Of a DNA stretch of 64,000 nt, positions 29,868-41,100 are shown piece after piece. The position numbers and the translations under genes were made by a program. The notes below the pieces were generated by a model, which did no database searches, was not told where the DNA came from, and worked only from the letters and a program-made list of their open reading frames with translations. Origin of the DNA: Pseudomonadota bacterium (lineage in GTDB: Bacteria > Desulfobacterota > Desulfobulbia > Desulfobulbales > Desulfocapsaceae); contig JAHJKP010000044.1 in the NCBI GenBank assembly GCA_018821985.1, forward strand, positions 20,721 to 84,720, read 5' to 3'. How positions within the stretch are numbered: position 1 is the first letter of the stretch; the number at the start of each line of letters is the position of its first letter.

Positions 29868-30317
29868 TTACTGAGGCTCTTTCTCTATGGAAATGACGGA
29901 AATATCGTAAAAAAGGTTGTGTCCTGCCAGAGGATGATTGTAATCAACGACAATGGTATCATTGTTAATCTCAACGATCGTAGCTGGGACTTGATGATCT
30001 TGACCATCTTTTTCTACCTTCAGTGAGAGGACCATCCCAATCTGAGGGGTCATTGTGCTGCCGAGGGTGCTTCTGTCGAGTGTCTGTAGAAGGTCTTTAC
30101 GACGTGGGCCATATCCCTCGTCAGGCTCAATCTTTACCCGTTTTTGTTCGCCTGGAGACATACCTAGAAGGGCTTGTTCGAGGGTGGGAGGAAGCTCATG
30201 GCTGCCAATGGTAATGACTAACGGTTCAGACTCGTTAGAGTCATGGAAAGTTGTTCCATCTTCAAGTTTCCCGGTACAGCTGATTGAGACTCTATCGTTT
30301 TGTTGTACTTGTTTCAT
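29868..30317 (-). CDS. FKBP-type peptidyl-prolyl isomerase, SlyD-like
   Basis: 149-residue cytoplasmic foldase. The start is placed at ATG 30317 (MKQVQQNDRVSISCTGKLED); the upstream in-frame extension is low-complexity. The FKBP half-domains (GTTFHDSNESEPLVITIG and PLAGHNLFYDISVI) flank an insert-in-flap region (PDEGYGPRRKDLLQTL), as in SlyD and FkpB. There is no metal-binding histidine tail of the E. coli SlyD kind. Confidence 0.9.
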   Translation of the reverse strand: MKQVQQNDRVSISCTGKLEDGTTFHDSNESEPLVITIGSHELPPTLEQALLGMSPGEQKRVKIEPDEGYGPRRKDLLQTLDRSTLGSTMTPQIGMVLSLKVEKDGQDHQVPATIVEINNDTIVVDYNHPLAGHNLFYDISVISIEKEPQ

Positions 30318-30516
30318 GAGAGGCTTGTTCCATTGAAAGAAAAAGAGAATTGATACGTGATGTTTATTTGCAAAAAAAAAAAACGTATGTCGCAATTATT
30401 TCACATATGTTATCCCATTGTCCCTTATTTGGCAATAAGTGTTGAGCACATTGCTGAGAGACTTCCTGCTGAGGATACTAGTGAATGTTTTTTTTTTGTG
30501 AAAAAATCGCTGTTGC

Positions 30517-30545
30517 TTGACAAAGAACAGTGATCGGCATAAAGT
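30517..30545 (+). promoter_or_regulatory. candidate sigma-70 promoter for hisI
   Basis: TTGACA (30517-30522), 17-bp spacer, TAAAGT (30540-30545). It points toward hisI and lies in a gene-free region between divergent genes. Confidence 0.45.
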
Positions 30546-30657
30546 TATTCTTTTTTCTTAGTTTTTACATGGATGCACTGATCTTTTTGAGTAGAGTGAA
30601 AAAAGAATGGGAGGGGTTGTCCAAGAACTCATGCGGGTTCAGGATTCTCGGAATAAG

Positions 30658-31047
30658 ATGAATAATTTCAAGTTGTGTTTTGAAAAATCTGAAAGTGGTC
30701 TGTTGCCGGCAATTGCTCAGGATTATCAGAGTGGTGAAGTCCTGATGCTTGCTTATATTAATAGTAAATCATGGGAAAAAACGCTGGAGACAGGAAAGGC
30801 TCATTACTGGAGTCGTTCACGCAATAAATTGTGGCTCAAAGGTGAATCCTCGGGTCATGTTCAGCTTATTCGTGAGATTCTGGTTGATTGTGATGCCGAT
30901 ACTGTGGTGTTCAAGGTAGAACAACTTGGGGGTGCCGCCTGTCATACAGGGCATCGCTCATGTTTTTTCCGTCGGATTGAAGGCGGTGATATCTCTGTTA
31001 TTGGAACAAGGGTGTTTGATCCGGAAAGTGTATATGGAAAAAAATAA
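30658..31047 (+). CDS. hisI: phosphoribosyl-AMP cyclohydrolase
   Basis: Opens the purine ring of phosphoribosyl-AMP, third step of histidine synthesis. This is the stand-alone HisI form without the HisE domain. Motifs: [19 protein letters not shown], the metal-binding DCDADTVVF and [12 protein letters not shown] prefer ATG 30658 (129 residues, the usual N-terminus); an in-frame ATG at 30607 would add 17 residues. hisG follows 131 bp downstream. Confidence 0.94.
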   Translation: MNNFKLCFEKSESGLLPAIAQDYQSGEVLMLAYINSKSWEKTLETGKAHYWSRSRNKLWLKGESSGHVQLIREILVDCDADTVVFKVEQLGGAACHTGHRSCFFRRIEGGDISVIGTRVFDPESVYGKK

Positions 31048-31178
31048 CTTGTTGTAATCAAGTAGAGTAACTATTCAGGTGGGGAGGGCAGTCCTTGATT
31101 TTTTTATTCTGCCTTTCTAATAAACCACAGTTTCAATAATCTGAGCAGTACTAAAATAGAACGAGTGGAGAGCAGGTC

Positions 31179-32060
31179 ATGGAGACGATAGAACAACTTA
31201 AATTGGGACTTCCTAAAGGAAGTTTGGAGAAGGCAACCATAGAGTTGTTTGAAAAGGCAGGGTGGTTGATCAAACCAAGATCGCGTAATTATTTTCCTGA
31301 AATTGATGACCCTGAACTGGTCTGTTCTATCTGTAGACCCCAGGAAATGTCAAGATATGTTGAAAGTGGGATGCTTGATGCCGGAATTACAGGTAAGGAT
31401 TGGACCATAGAGAATAAGTCAGAGGCGGTGGTTGTCTGTGATCTTGTTTATTCAAAGGTGAGCAGGAGGCCGACACGCTGGGTTATCGCGGTGGCCGGTG
31501 ATTCAGCAATTCATACCGTTGAAGACCTGGAAGGAAAAAAGATTTCCACGGAACTGGTGAATGTGACTAGAGATTTTTTTAAGGAAAGAAATATCAACGT
31601 CACTATTGAATTTTCCTGGGGAGCAACGGAGGCCAAAGTGGTCTCGGGGCTTGCGGATGCCGTGGTTGAGGTGACTGAAACCGAAAGCACGATCAGGGCT
31701 CACGGCCTGCGCATTATTCATGAACTGATGGAGTCTAATACCCAGTTTATTGCCAATAAAGAGGCTTGGGCCGATCCCTGGAAGCGCGAGAAAATTGAAA
31801 ATGTCGCCATGCTCCTGCAGGGTGCCTTGAATGCTGATCGGATTGTTGGCCTGAAGATGAATGTCCCTCATGCGCTTCTCGAGCAGATCATCAACCTGCT
31901 TCCCAGTCTTAACGCGCCAACGGTGGCTAATCTTTATCAGCAGGACTGGTATTCGGTGGAAACCGTTGTTTCAGAGGATGCGGTTCGGGATCTTATCCCA
32001 AAATTGAAAAAGAATGGCGCTGAGGGTATTATCGAATATGCCCTGAATAAGGTGATTTGA
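31179..32060 (+). CDS. hisG: ATP phosphoribosyltransferase, long form
   Basis: First enzyme of histidine synthesis, joining ATP and PRPP. The 293-residue product is the long HisG(L) type. It opens with [14 protein letters not shown], contains the PRPP-loop region [19 protein letters not shown], and ends with a third, ACT-like domain that mediates histidine feedback. No hisZ is needed with this form. Confidence 0.95.
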   Translation: METIEQLKLGLPKGSLEKATIELFEKAGWLIKPRSRNYFPEIDDPELVCSICRPQEMSRYVESGMLDAGITGKDWTIENKSEAVVVCDLVYSKVSRRPTRWVIAVAGDSAIHTVEDLEGKKISTELVNVTRDFFKERNINVTIEFSWGATEAKVVSGLADAVVEVTETESTIRAHGLRIIHELMESNTQFIANKEAWADPWKREKIENVAMLLQGALNADRIVGLKMNVPHALLEQIINLLPSLNAPTVANLYQQDWYSVETVVSEDAVRDLIPKLKKNGAEGIIEYALNKVI

Positions 32061-32148
32061 TTTTTTTCTAGTGGAAATTATGGCCTGGATTACCTGTGGC
32101 TGGCATTGTCTCCTGGTTGTTGTATGAGCCGGGAAGGAAGTACATCGT

Positions 32149-32736
32149 ATGAATTTTGTTGATATTCAGTTTCTTTTAAGCGTCCATAACCTGTCCCAGC
32201 TGCCCGTGCCGTCACTACCGGAGATTGCCTTTGCCGGGCGTTCGAATGTAGGGAAGTCAAGTTTGATGAATACCCTGGTGGGCAGGAAAAGTCTGGTCAA
32301 GGTAAGTGGCCGTCCAGGAAAGACGCAGGGACTCAATTTTTTTGAAGTGGCAGGTAAGGTTTATCTTGTGGATTTGCCCGGCTATGGCTATGCCAAGGTC
32401 GCCAAGGGGATGCAGGATAACTGGCAATCCCTTATCACTTCCTATCTGGAGAGCCGGGAGACGCTCTGCTGTGTTGTGGTCATTATGGACCTGCGGCATG
32501 AAGCCAAGGAGTACGATACCCAGCTTATTGGCTGGCTGCGGGGGAAAAATATTCCTTTTCTGCCGGTTTATACCAAGATGGATAAATTGTCAGGAAATGA
32601 GAGGATCAAGAATGCCAGGATTCTTGATGCTGGCCATGGTATTGACCCAGGGCAGCGGATCCTATTCTCAGCGATGACGGGGCAAGGGAAGGATGAGCTG
32701 GAGAGAGCCCTTGCTTCTTTTTCTAAAGTAGATTAG
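32149..32736 (+). CDS. engB: ribosome biogenesis GTPase YsxC/EngB
   Basis: Small GTPase needed for 50S subunit assembly. The G1 motif is GRSNVGKSSLM, G3 is DLPGYG, and G4 is TKMDK. The N-terminal FAGRSNVGKSS context is family-specific. 195 residues; GGAAGG precedes the ATG. Confidence 0.94.
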   Translation: MNFVDIQFLLSVHNLSQLPVPSLPEIAFAGRSNVGKSSLMNTLVGRKSLVKVSGRPGKTQGLNFFEVAGKVYLVDLPGYGYAKVAKGMQDNWQSLITSYLESRETLCCVVVIMDLRHEAKEYDTQLIGWLRGKNIPFLPVYTKMDKLSGNERIKNARILDAGHGIDPGQRILFSAMTGQGKDELERALASFSKVD

Positions 32737-32846
32737 CTTTTTGATTGTTGGGTAGAAATACGTATATTCTCTTCGTCCGATGGAGAGTTTTTTTTATTGA
32801 CCATCAGATGATTAAATTCCAGATAGGTGTTGGGAGATAAAACACT

Positions 32847-33167
32847 ATGTCATTTCGTTCTGAATGGTCATGTTGGGAGATCATGAAGTGTGAGGAGGGC
32901 AACAAGTGTCCAGCAAGGGAACAGCCTGATAAAATGTGCTGGGAAATTACTCAAGAGATGGACGCCCGTTCTTTTGATATCTGTAAAGATTGTCTGGTCT
33001 ATGTGAGTCGGCAGAAGGATAGCGGATTTACCAAGGAAGAAATTCTTAGTATTCTGGCCCAGAAGGGAATTAATGTTCTGGAGCGTCGAAAAACATGCAG
33101 ATGTTCCCAATTTCAGTTAAGTAATAATCTTGTATCTCTTCGTGCGAAGGGGAATTCTTTTCGTTGA
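32847..33167 (+). CDS. two-CW-type cysteine-rich protein, copy 1
   Basis: 106-residue soluble protein with ordered cysteines: CWEIMKC, CPA, CWEI, then CKDCLVYVSRQK and a C-terminal CRC pair. The repeated Cys-Trp units match what are annotated as two-CW domain proteins in Deltaproteobacteria, whose function is unknown; zinc or Fe-S binding is plausible. A close paralogue starts 41 bp downstream. GGGAG precedes the ATG. Confidence 0.8.
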   Translation: MSFRSEWSCWEIMKCEEGNKCPAREQPDKMCWEITQEMDARSFDICKDCLVYVSRQKDSGFTKEEILSILAQKGINVLERRKTCRCSQFQLSNNLVSLRAKGNSFR

Positions 33168-33208
33168 ACATCAGATAAAAAATATAGATCGTTGTCGGGG
33201 GTAACATC

Positions 33209-33493
33209 ATGTCACTTCGTTCTGAATGGCCATGCTGGGAAATCATGAAGTGTGATGAGGACAAAAAGTGTCCCGCAAAGGAACCGTCTGCCAAATTGTG
33301 TTGGGAAATTGTTCAGGAAAAGAACATATGTTCTTTTACTATCTGTAAAGATTGTCTGGTTTATGTAAGTCGGCAGAAAAATTGCAAGTTTAGTAAGGAA
33401 GAGATTCTCAGTATTATGGTTCAGAAGGGAATTGATGTTCTGGATCGTAATACATGTACTTGTCCTCAATTTAAGGACCTTGAGGAGAAATAG
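33209..33493 (+). CDS. two-CW-type cysteine-rich protein, copy 2
   Basis: 94-residue paralogue of the preceding gene with the same framework: CWEIMKC, CPAKE, CWEI, CKDCLVYVSRQK, EEILSI and a C-terminal CTC. Most differences are conservative; the C-terminal tails differ. This is a tandem duplication. A terminator shared with the convergent lepA gene follows. Confidence 0.8.
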   Translation: MSLRSEWPCWEIMKCDEDKKCPAKEPSAKLCWEIVQEKNICSFTICKDCLVYVSRQKNCKFSKEEILSIMVQKGIDVLDRNTCTCPQFKDLEEK

Positions 33494-33523
33494 AACGTCA
33501 TTTATTTTTACAGGGATGAAAAA

Positions 33524-33570
33524 GGGGCCAAATCAAGCTGGAGTGAGCATGATTTGGCCCCTTGCTTTTG
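33524..33570. terminator. terminator between convergent genes
   Basis: A perfect 12-bp GC-rich stem (33524-33535 with 33550-33561) with T-rich flanks, between the two-CW genes and lepA. Confidence 0.85.
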
Positions 33571-33591
33571 AGCAATATGGTCGGAAGCCTT

Positions 33592-35388
33592 TTATTGTTC
33601 AGACTTAAGCACTGCTAAAAAGGCCTTTTGGGGGATCTCGACATTGCCCACGGTCTTCATTCTTTTTTTACCCGCCTTTTGTTTCTCCAGGAGTTTTCTT
33701 TTTCTGGAGATGTCACCACCATAACATTTTGCAATAACATCTTTTCTCAGTGCCGATATGGTGGTCCTGGCGACAATTGATCCGCCGATGGCGGCCTGAA
33801 TGGCGATTTTAAACATCTGCCTGGGAATCTCGCGCTGGAGCTGTTCGCAGGCATGCAGGCCGCGGGCCCGGGAATTGGCACGATGAACCAGCTGGGAAAG
33901 GGCGTCCACCAGTTCACCGTTGACCAGGATGTCCAGTTTGACCAGATCACTCTTGCGATAATCATAGAGTTCGTAATCAAATGAGCCATATCCCTGGGTG
34001 GCTGATTTTAATTTATCGTAGAAATCATAAATGACTTCCGCCAGCGGCAGTTCACATGTGAGCTCTATCCTGCCAGGCATTGGGTAGTGGTAGTGGGTAT
34101 TTTCGCCACGCCGTTCCATGCATAGCGCCATCACCACCCCCATATATCTCTCAGGCATGAGGATGGTCGCCTTGATATATGGTTCTTCCACCCGGCTGAC
34201 CTTGGAGGGATCAGGGAAATGGGCAGGATTGTCAACTTCCACCATACTGTCATCGTTGAGGTAGAAGTTGTATTTAACGGAAGGGACGGTCAGGATGAGA
34301 GAAATGTCAAATTCACGTTCCAGTCGCTCCTGAACGACTTCCAGGTGCAGAAGTCCAAGAAAGCCACAGCGAAAGCCAAAACCAAGGGCTACTGATGAGT
34401 CTTTTTGGTAGGTCAGGGCTGCATCATTAAGCTGTAGCTTTTCAATGGCGGTGGCCAGATTCTCATAGTCATCGGTGGATATAGGATAGATGGAAGAGAA
34501 GACTACCTGCTGGACCATTTTAAAACCGGCCAGGGCCTTGGCGCAAGGTCTGTCTTTATGGGTGATGGTGTCGCCTGGCCGGGTATCGCTGATGGTCTTT
34601 ATACCGGCCAGGATATAACCGATCTGCCCGGCGGAGAGTTGTTTTTGTGGCTCTTTGCTGACTCCTCTGAACAGACCTACTTCCTCGACCTTGTATGTGG
34701 CGTTGTTGGACATGAACTTTATCATCTCACCTGTCTTGATGGTACCATTGATAATGCGGCAGGAAATGATAGTGCCCCTGAAAGCATCATAATGGGCGTC
34801 AAAAATGAGGGCCTGGAGTTCGCTGGCAGGGTCGCCTTTTGGGGGGGGAAGGAATTTGACGATGGCTTCAAGAATATCATCGACACCCTTTCCTGTCTTT
34901 GCTGAGCAAAGCTGGATGTGATCTCGGTCCAATCCCAGGTCTTCCTCGATCTGTTCAGCTACCTTCTCCGGCTCGGCTGATTGGAGATCAATCTTGTTGA
35001 TAACCGGAATGATCTCCAGATTGTTTTCCATAGCAAGATACAAATTGGCCAGGGTCTGGGCCTGAACCCCCTGGGCGGCATCAATGAGGAGCAGGGCACC
35101 TTCACATGAACTGAGGGCGCGCGAGACCTCGTAGCTGAAGTCTACATGGCCAGGTGTATCCACGAGGTTCAGTTCATATGTTTTTCCGTCTTTAGCGGTG
35201 TAGGGCAGGCAAATGGTCTGGCTTTTGATGGTGATGCCACGTTCACGTTCGATGTCCATATTGTCAAGCATCTGGTCTTTGAACTCACGAACAGAGACTT
35301 GATTGCATAGCTGGATCATGCGGTCGGCAAGGGTAGATTTGCCATGGTCAATGTGGGCGATAATGGAAAAATTTCGTATGTGTTTCAT
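33592..35388 (-). CDS. lepA: elongation factor 4 (LepA) GTPase
   Basis: Ribosome-associated translational GTPase. 598 residues with G1 AHIDHGKSTLAD, G3 DTPGHVDF, G4 NKIDL and the LepA-specific C-terminal domain (KRKLLEKQKAGKKRMK, VEIPQKAFLAVL). The length equals that of E. coli LepA. Confidence 0.96.
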   Translation of the reverse strand: MKHIRNFSIIAHIDHGKSTLADRMIQLCNQVSVREFKDQMLDNMDIERERGITIKSQTICLPYTAKDGKTYELNLVDTPGHVDFSYEVSRALSSCEGALLLIDAAQGVQAQTLANLYLAMENNLEIIPVINKIDLQSAEPEKVAEQIEEDLGLDRDHIQLCSAKTGKGVDDILEAIVKFLPPPKGDPASELQALIFDAHYDAFRGTIISCRIINGTIKTGEMIKFMSNNATYKVEEVGLFRGVSKEPQKQLSAGQIGYILAGIKTISDTRPGDTITHKDRPCAKALAGFKMVQQVVFSSIYPISTDDYENLATAIEKLQLNDAALTYQKDSSVALGFGFRCGFLGLLHLEVVQERLEREFDISLILTVPSVKYNFYLNDDSMVEVDNPAHFPDPSKVSRVEEPYIKATILMPERYMGVVMALCMERRGENTHYHYPMPGRIELTCELPLAEVIYDFYDKLKSATQGYGSFDYELYDYRKSDLVKLDILVNGELVDALSQLVHRANSRARGLHACEQLQREIPRQMFKIAIQAAIGGSIVARTTISALRKDVIAKCYGGDISRKRKLLEKQKAGKKRMKTVGNVEIPQKAFLAVLKSEQ

Positions 35389-35730
35389 TGCTTTCAGGGG
35401 GAATTTATGAAATGCTGAAGAAGAAAATACTTCAATATGCTTGAAGAAATAGTATTTAAGGGAATCTTAAGGAATCGATTTTTCGTTCAGGGGGTCGTCA
35501 ATTTGTGCCATGAATGAAAACGCTGATTTTTCAAGACTCCCTTGTAGCATAAAAGGATCAATAAGAAAATAGAATTCTCCTTTATTTCCTATGGATAAGT
35601 GGTCTGGAAGGAGAGTCGCCCGTTCTGTGTGGTATTTTGCTTGAGAGATATAATGATTGCACTTTGATGGAACTGGGGTAATAATAAAAAGTTTCTATAA
35701 TTGATATTGTCTTGGCAAACAGAGCCCGAT
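35389..35730. other. lepA-rpoH intergenic region
   Basis: About 340 AT-rich bases between divergent genes. Two TATAAT hexamers occur (35649-35654 and 35696-35701), but neither has a convincing -35 element. No gene seen; presumably carries both promoters. Confidence 0.4.
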
Positions 35731-36750
35731 ATGACCTCAAAAAAAAATATAATTGATACTTCAAATTCTTCTGATCTGCTGGATATGCCAGATTCTGAGC
35801 GGGAGGAAACCGATCAGTATGAGCATCCTCTTGTCTCCCTTTCCAACGAGGAGCATCTGCCTGCTCTTAGTAATCCTGCTTTACATCGTTATTTGCAGGA
35901 GATCAGTCAGTATGAGCTCTTGACGCGAGAAGAAGCGGATGAACTGGCGGTTAGATTCAGGGAAAATGGCGATCAAGATGCCGCTTACAGGCTTGTTTCT
36001 TCTAATTTACGTCTGGTAGTCAAGGTGGCCATGGATTTCCAGAAATATTGGATGCAGAATTTTATGGATCTCATTCAAGAGGGAAATGTGGGTCTGGTGC
36101 AGGCCACCAAGAAATTTGATCCCTATCGGGGGGTTAAGTTTTCCTATTATGCCGCTTACTGGATTCGGGCTTATATCCTGAAGTTTATCATGGATAATTG
36201 GCGCCTGGTCAAGATCGGTACCACTCAGGCTCAGCGGAAGCTCTTTTTTAGCCTGAACAAGGAGAAAAAACTTCTTGAGTCCCAAGGCTTTCAGGCCGAA
36301 ACAAAATTACTGGCCCAGCGTCTGAATGTTAAAGAAAGCGAAGTTATCGAGATGAGTCAGCGCATGGGAGGCGGGGATGTCTCTCTTGAAAGCCCGGTTC
36401 GTGCGGATTCGGATGATGAACAGAAAAGCTTTTTGCCCAGTGAGGGACCAGGAATTGAGGAAATGGTGGCCAGCAGTCAGATGAAGGCCAAGCTTGCCGA
36501 TATGATTATGAGCTTAAAAGAAAATCTTAATCCCAAAGAGACTATGATTCTGGAAGAGCGACTGCTCACCGATGAACCTCTTACTCTTCAGAATATTGCT
36601 GATAAGTTTAATATCTCCCGGGAAAGAGTCAGGCAGATTGAAGTGAATTTACTAAAAAAAATGAAGAAGTTTTTTGAGATAGAAATGCCGGATATCAAGG
36701 ATTTCTTTGATGGGGAAACCATTGTGATTAAGGAACGTTCTGATAAATAA
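35731..36750 (+). CDS. rpoH: RNA polymerase sigma-32 (heat-shock) factor
   Basis: 339-residue sigma-70-family factor. Region 2 is SNLRLVVKVAMDFQKYWMQN with DLIQEGNVGL. The RpoH box appears as QRKLFFSLNKEKK, diagnostic of the sigma-32 class. Region 4 has an HTH in LTLQNIADKFNISRERVRQIE. The start is placed at ATG 35731. Compared with E. coli RpoH (284 residues) it has an acidic N-terminal extension of about 40 residues. In E. coli this factor drives chaperone and protease genes. Confidence 0.92.
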   Translation: MTSKKNIIDTSNSSDLLDMPDSEREETDQYEHPLVSLSNEEHLPALSNPALHRYLQEISQYELLTREEADELAVRFRENGDQDAAYRLVSSNLRLVVKVAMDFQKYWMQNFMDLIQEGNVGLVQATKKFDPYRGVKFSYYAAYWIRAYILKFIMDNWRLVKIGTTQAQRKLFFSLNKEKKLLESQGFQAETKLLAQRLNVKESEVIEMSQRMGGGDVSLESPVRADSDDEQKSFLPSEGPGIEEMVASSQMKAKLADMIMSLKENLNPKETMILEERLLTDEPLTLQNIADKFNISRERVRQIEVNLLKKMKKFFEIEMPDIKDFFDGETIVIKERSDK

Positions 36751-36820
36751 CTGTTTCTGTCTGGTAGCTGTTCTTCCTTTTTCTAAAATATAAAGTTCGA
36801 TTAGGATCAAGATCTGAATA

Positions 36821-38029
36821 ATGAAAGTACCTTTGCTCGACCTTAAACAACAATTGAAGTATCTTCGGGAAGACATTCTGGAGGCAGTCACCAGGGTTAT
36901 CGATTCAACAACGTATATTCAGGGTCCCGAAGTCTCTCTGCTGGAGCAGGAGATTTCCGCTTATTGTGGTGTGGAAAACGGGGTGGGGGTCTCAAGTGGC
37001 ACCGATGCCCTGTTAGTTTCATTGATGGCCTTGGGGATAGGAGCTGGTGATCAGGTTCTGACTACACCTTATTCTTTTTTTGCCACCATGGGAGTTGTCC
37101 TCCGGTTGGGGGCCACTCCTGTTTTTGTAGACATTGATCCTGTCTCCTTTAATATCGACCCCGCTGCCATGGAAGAGGTTCTTTCTCGTGACCATGAAAG
37201 AAAAATCAAGGCCCTCCTGCCAGTTCATCTCTACGGACAATGTGCAGATATGGAGGCGATCATGAAGTTGGCACATCAATATAACTTGCCGGTTATTGAA
37301 GATGCGGCCCAGGCCATTGGTGCTGAATGTCCGATGAATGGAGATACGGGTGGCGGAATGAATGTTCAATGGAAGAAGGCTGGATCCATTGGGCTTGCTG
37401 GATGTTTTTCTTTTTTCCCCAGTAAAAATCTTGGGGGCATAGGCGATGGCGGGATGGTTGTGACCCATGATGTTGCTTTTGCTGACAAAATTCGAATCTT
37501 ACTTAATCATGGGGCTTCACCGAAATATTATCATGGACAGGTGGGGGGCAATTTTCGCCTTGATCCCATACAGGCCGCAGTACTGCGAATCAAGATGACC
37601 TATCTGGATCAGTGGCATCGGGCCAGGCGAGATAATGCCGATCGCTATAACAGAATGTTTACTGAAACCGATCTCGTTCAGAACAAATTTCTGGTTCTGC
37701 CGCAGGCTGTTTATCATAGGAAACAGCAACTTGAAGGGAGCCTGAATGGTGCTGGAGAAAATTTTCATATCTATAACCAATATGTCCTGCGGGTCAGCAG
37801 GCGTGACGCCTTGCTTGACTGGTTACGCTCTCAGGATATCGGCTGTGAAGTCTATTATCCGGTGGCTCTGCATCAGCAGAAATGTTTAGGTACAAGTTTT
37901 CCGGTGCAGTCTTTCCCCCAGGCTGAGAGGGCTGCCTCTGAGACCATTGCGCTGCCGATTTACCCGGAATTAACTGCGGACATGCAGGAGTATGTAGTTG
38001 ATAAGATAGCCGAATTCTATCGGCAGTAA
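36821..38029 (+). CDS. DegT/DnrJ/EryC1/StrS family aminotransferase
   Basis: 402-residue PLP-dependent sugar aminotransferase that would transfer an amino group to a nucleotide-linked keto-sugar. It opens with VPLLDLKQQL. Other signatures are SSGTDALLVSLMALGIGAGD, EDAAQAIGAE and the PLP-lysine segment FFPSKNLGGIGDGG. Its only plausible partner here is the outer-membrane TPR protein 76 bp downstream, suggesting a role in surface polysaccharide formation; the substrate is unknown. Confidence 0.9.
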   Translation: MKVPLLDLKQQLKYLREDILEAVTRVIDSTTYIQGPEVSLLEQEISAYCGVENGVGVSSGTDALLVSLMALGIGAGDQVLTTPYSFFATMGVVLRLGATPVFVDIDPVSFNIDPAAMEEVLSRDHERKIKALLPVHLYGQCADMEAIMKLAHQYNLPVIEDAAQAIGAECPMNGDTGGGMNVQWKKAGSIGLAGCFSFFPSKNLGGIGDGGMVVTHDVAFADKIRILLNHGASPKYYHGQVGGNFRLDPIQAAVLRIKMTYLDQWHRARRDNADRYNRMFTETDLVQNKFLVLPQAVYHRKQQLEGSLNGAGENFHIYNQYVLRVSRRDALLDWLRSQDIGCEVYYPVALHQQKCLGTSFPVQSFPQAERAASETIALPIYPELTADMQEYVVDKIAEFYRQ

Positions 38030-38105
38030 ATGTATTGTCTCCGTGAGTTTTCCTTTTGCTAATGTGTTCTGGAATAAGAAATATCTTTGCCATGGAGGTT
38101 GTTTG

Positions 38106-41100
38106 ATGGTGAAGGGTTCTTGGCAGAATTTTCTGATGGTTTTCATATCTCAACAAGTGGCTGGTCAGCAGGTGGGCATCTTTTCCTGGAAGATTATCGT
38201 CACTTTTTTCTTTCTTTTATTTATCCCTTCTTTCGCCTCTGCTACTCCTGCAGCCATTACCCCTGAACGTGATGTTGTTATCAGTGATACCAGTAAGGAA
38301 CCTGGATGGAAACTTCTCTGGGATGAGGCTCGAGAACTGACGCGAGAGGAGAAATATGTTGAAGCCGCCCGGACTTATTCTCAGCTGCTTTCCCTGAAAA
38401 AGAATATTGAGGAGGCTTCATGGGAATATTGCCTGGTGCTGATCGCCCTCTCTGATTGGGATCGTGCCTCAGTCGTTGTGGCAGATCTTTTGGAAGGAGA
38501 TCCGCAGCGCACAGAATATCTGTTAAGCGCTGGTCTGGTCGCCTTAAATAAGAAAGAATATGTCAGAGCCTCCACATATTATGGCCTTGTGTACAAGAAA
38601 AAAGTCAACCTGGATGAGACTCAGGTAATAGATGCTCTTACTGGTCTTGTCACTGCCTTACGTGGACAGGGGAAAAATGAGGCAGCCTATTCGTTAATGG
38701 AACAACTGATTCAGTATCGGCCTGGAGATAGTCTGCTGCTTCATCAACTGGCAGTCCATGCGGTCAAATCAGGTCGGCGGGAAAAGGCATTGGTTTATTA
38801 TGCAAACCTTGTCTCTCAGGATACGGTGGAGGATCAGGTTCTACTTGAGGCGGCTGTAGTCTTTGAAGAATCTGGTGAGAAGGCCAGCGCGGTTCGTCGC
38901 TCTCCATCCCTCCCTGGAGTGAATAACACTATCCCGTCCCTGGCCTATGTCTGCTGGGATAAATATTTACAGCGCTATCCAAATTACCGACCGTTTCAGG
39001 AAAAAATTGCTGATTATTTTATTGCCCGGGGGGAGAAGGAGGCGGCATTACCTCATCTCCTGATCTTATTAGCCCAGGATGATCAACGTGATGAGCGCCT
39101 CCTGCAGATTGGTGCCATTTATCTCTTTGATCTGGGACAACCTGATAAAGCGCTCTCTTTTTATGAGGAGTACTTACAACATCATCCTGGGAATCAGGCT
39201 ATTGCTCAGCAAATAGCAAAGATCCAGGATCTGCTGGCCCATAATCTGTTATCCAGGGTAAAATATGATGGCGCCTTGCCGTTGTGGAAGGAACTTGTAC
39301 AGATTACTTCCAACCCTCTGGCTATTTATTCATCCATGGCCAAGCTCCTTGAAAAACGTGGTAACAGCAAAGAACTGCGTGAGGTGCTTACCATTATTCA
39401 TCAGTATGAATCGGGGAACAGAGAAGTGATTCTTCGTCTTGCTGAGCTCTTTCTGGAACAGAAGGATATGGGCCGGGTAGACTATTTTCTGTCTCTATTG
39501 CCTCAGGAAGTGATGGCCTCGGATGGTGGCTCGAAGCCACTGGAGCATGGAATAGTAGGAGCTGTGCAGGATGAGCCAAGATACTTGCTGACCAGTGCAC
39601 GACTTGCCGATCTGCGTGGACTTTCCGGGCAGGCATTGGTCTGGTATAACCGGTATCTTCAGGCGAAGCCAGGTGCTGAGGATATTCGGTTACGTTGTAT
39701 GGATTTGGCGGCACAGCTTGGCCTGATTAGTCAGTACCAGGAACATTTTCACATGCTGCGACGGGATGCAAAGTCTGATCCAGAGCGGTTAAACATAGAT
39801 ATGCGGTACGCCGGAGTCTTGCTGGAAAACGGGCTGGCAACCGAGGCCAAAAAAATCTATCAAAAATTGATTGAGGCAGGGCAGGGGGAACCTGGACGCA
39901 TTGCCGAGACACGTCTCGCTCTGGCTGATGCCCTGAACAGGGAAGGAAATATCTTTGAGGCCGAGCAGGTCTTGCGGCAGATGCTGGTAGATGGTGTGGC
40001 AATTGGATCTGTCCTTCGCAAGTTAGTTGAATTCGCCTTGGAGGCCAATGAAGCGGATCTGGCCTCGGCTTGGCTTACCTTATTGTCTGAGCAACCAGGG
40101 TATTCTGTCACTCCTGCAACTTGTGAGGGAAATGAACATGACTTTGTCTTGCTCCGGGCAAGGGTGTTGGCCGCTATAGGAAAATTGAGTAAGGCTATCG
40201 CGAGTATCCTGGAGTATCGAGGATTTCTTGTCCAGTATTGCCCTCAAGATGCCGGGACGAAGTATCAGGCGGATCTTTTACTCTCTTATCTTTATTTGCA
40301 GGATAAGCAATATGGCAAAGGTCAGGAACTGGTAGCGAATCTTCTCAAGGAACATCCGCTGGATCTGGAGCCTTTGATTCTTGCCCAGCAACTTGATACT
40401 GGTTTGTCAGGTAAGGCTCAGGGGGATAGGGTTGATGGTGTCCTCAGTAAAGATTATAATAACAGCTTTCAAAGCCTGATACAGGCCGTACAGTTAGAAA
40501 GAACATATGGAGATATTGAAGCGGCCCGTAAACATGTGCTGATGGCCTTAAAGGAGGTACCTGATTCAATAGTTGCCAGGGTCGTCCAAGCAGATATCCT
40601 TGAGAAACAGGGAGGTCTGGATGCATCTTTTTCTGTCTTGCAAAGCCTTGCTGTTGATTATCCTTCGGAGCTTAGTTTCGCTCGGAAATTACTGGAGATT
40701 GAATTTAAGCAGGCATCATTTCGAAAAATTATAAAAGAACTGGCTCCTTCTCAACAGGTAGGTCTTGCGAAAGGGATTATGGCCTTTCCTGATAGCAGTC
40801 ATTTGTTAGTGTGGCAGAAGTTAATCCTTGCCCGCTCCCTGTGGGCTGATCGGCAATGGGTGGCAGCGGTGGCGGTGTATGACTCTGTGTTGCAGCCCTC
40901 TGTGGAGAGGCTTTTTACAGATAGGATAGAAAAACAACAAATTCAACTTGTCTTACCCCCTTCGAAGCAAAGCTTCTTGAATGTAATTACCTTTACTCAT
41001 CCGGCTGAACCGGATCGCCTGACTGTAGTGATGGATCCCACATTTGTCATGACTCAGTGTGGACAGCCTGGTGGTAGAATCGGTGTTGATCTCTACGCTG

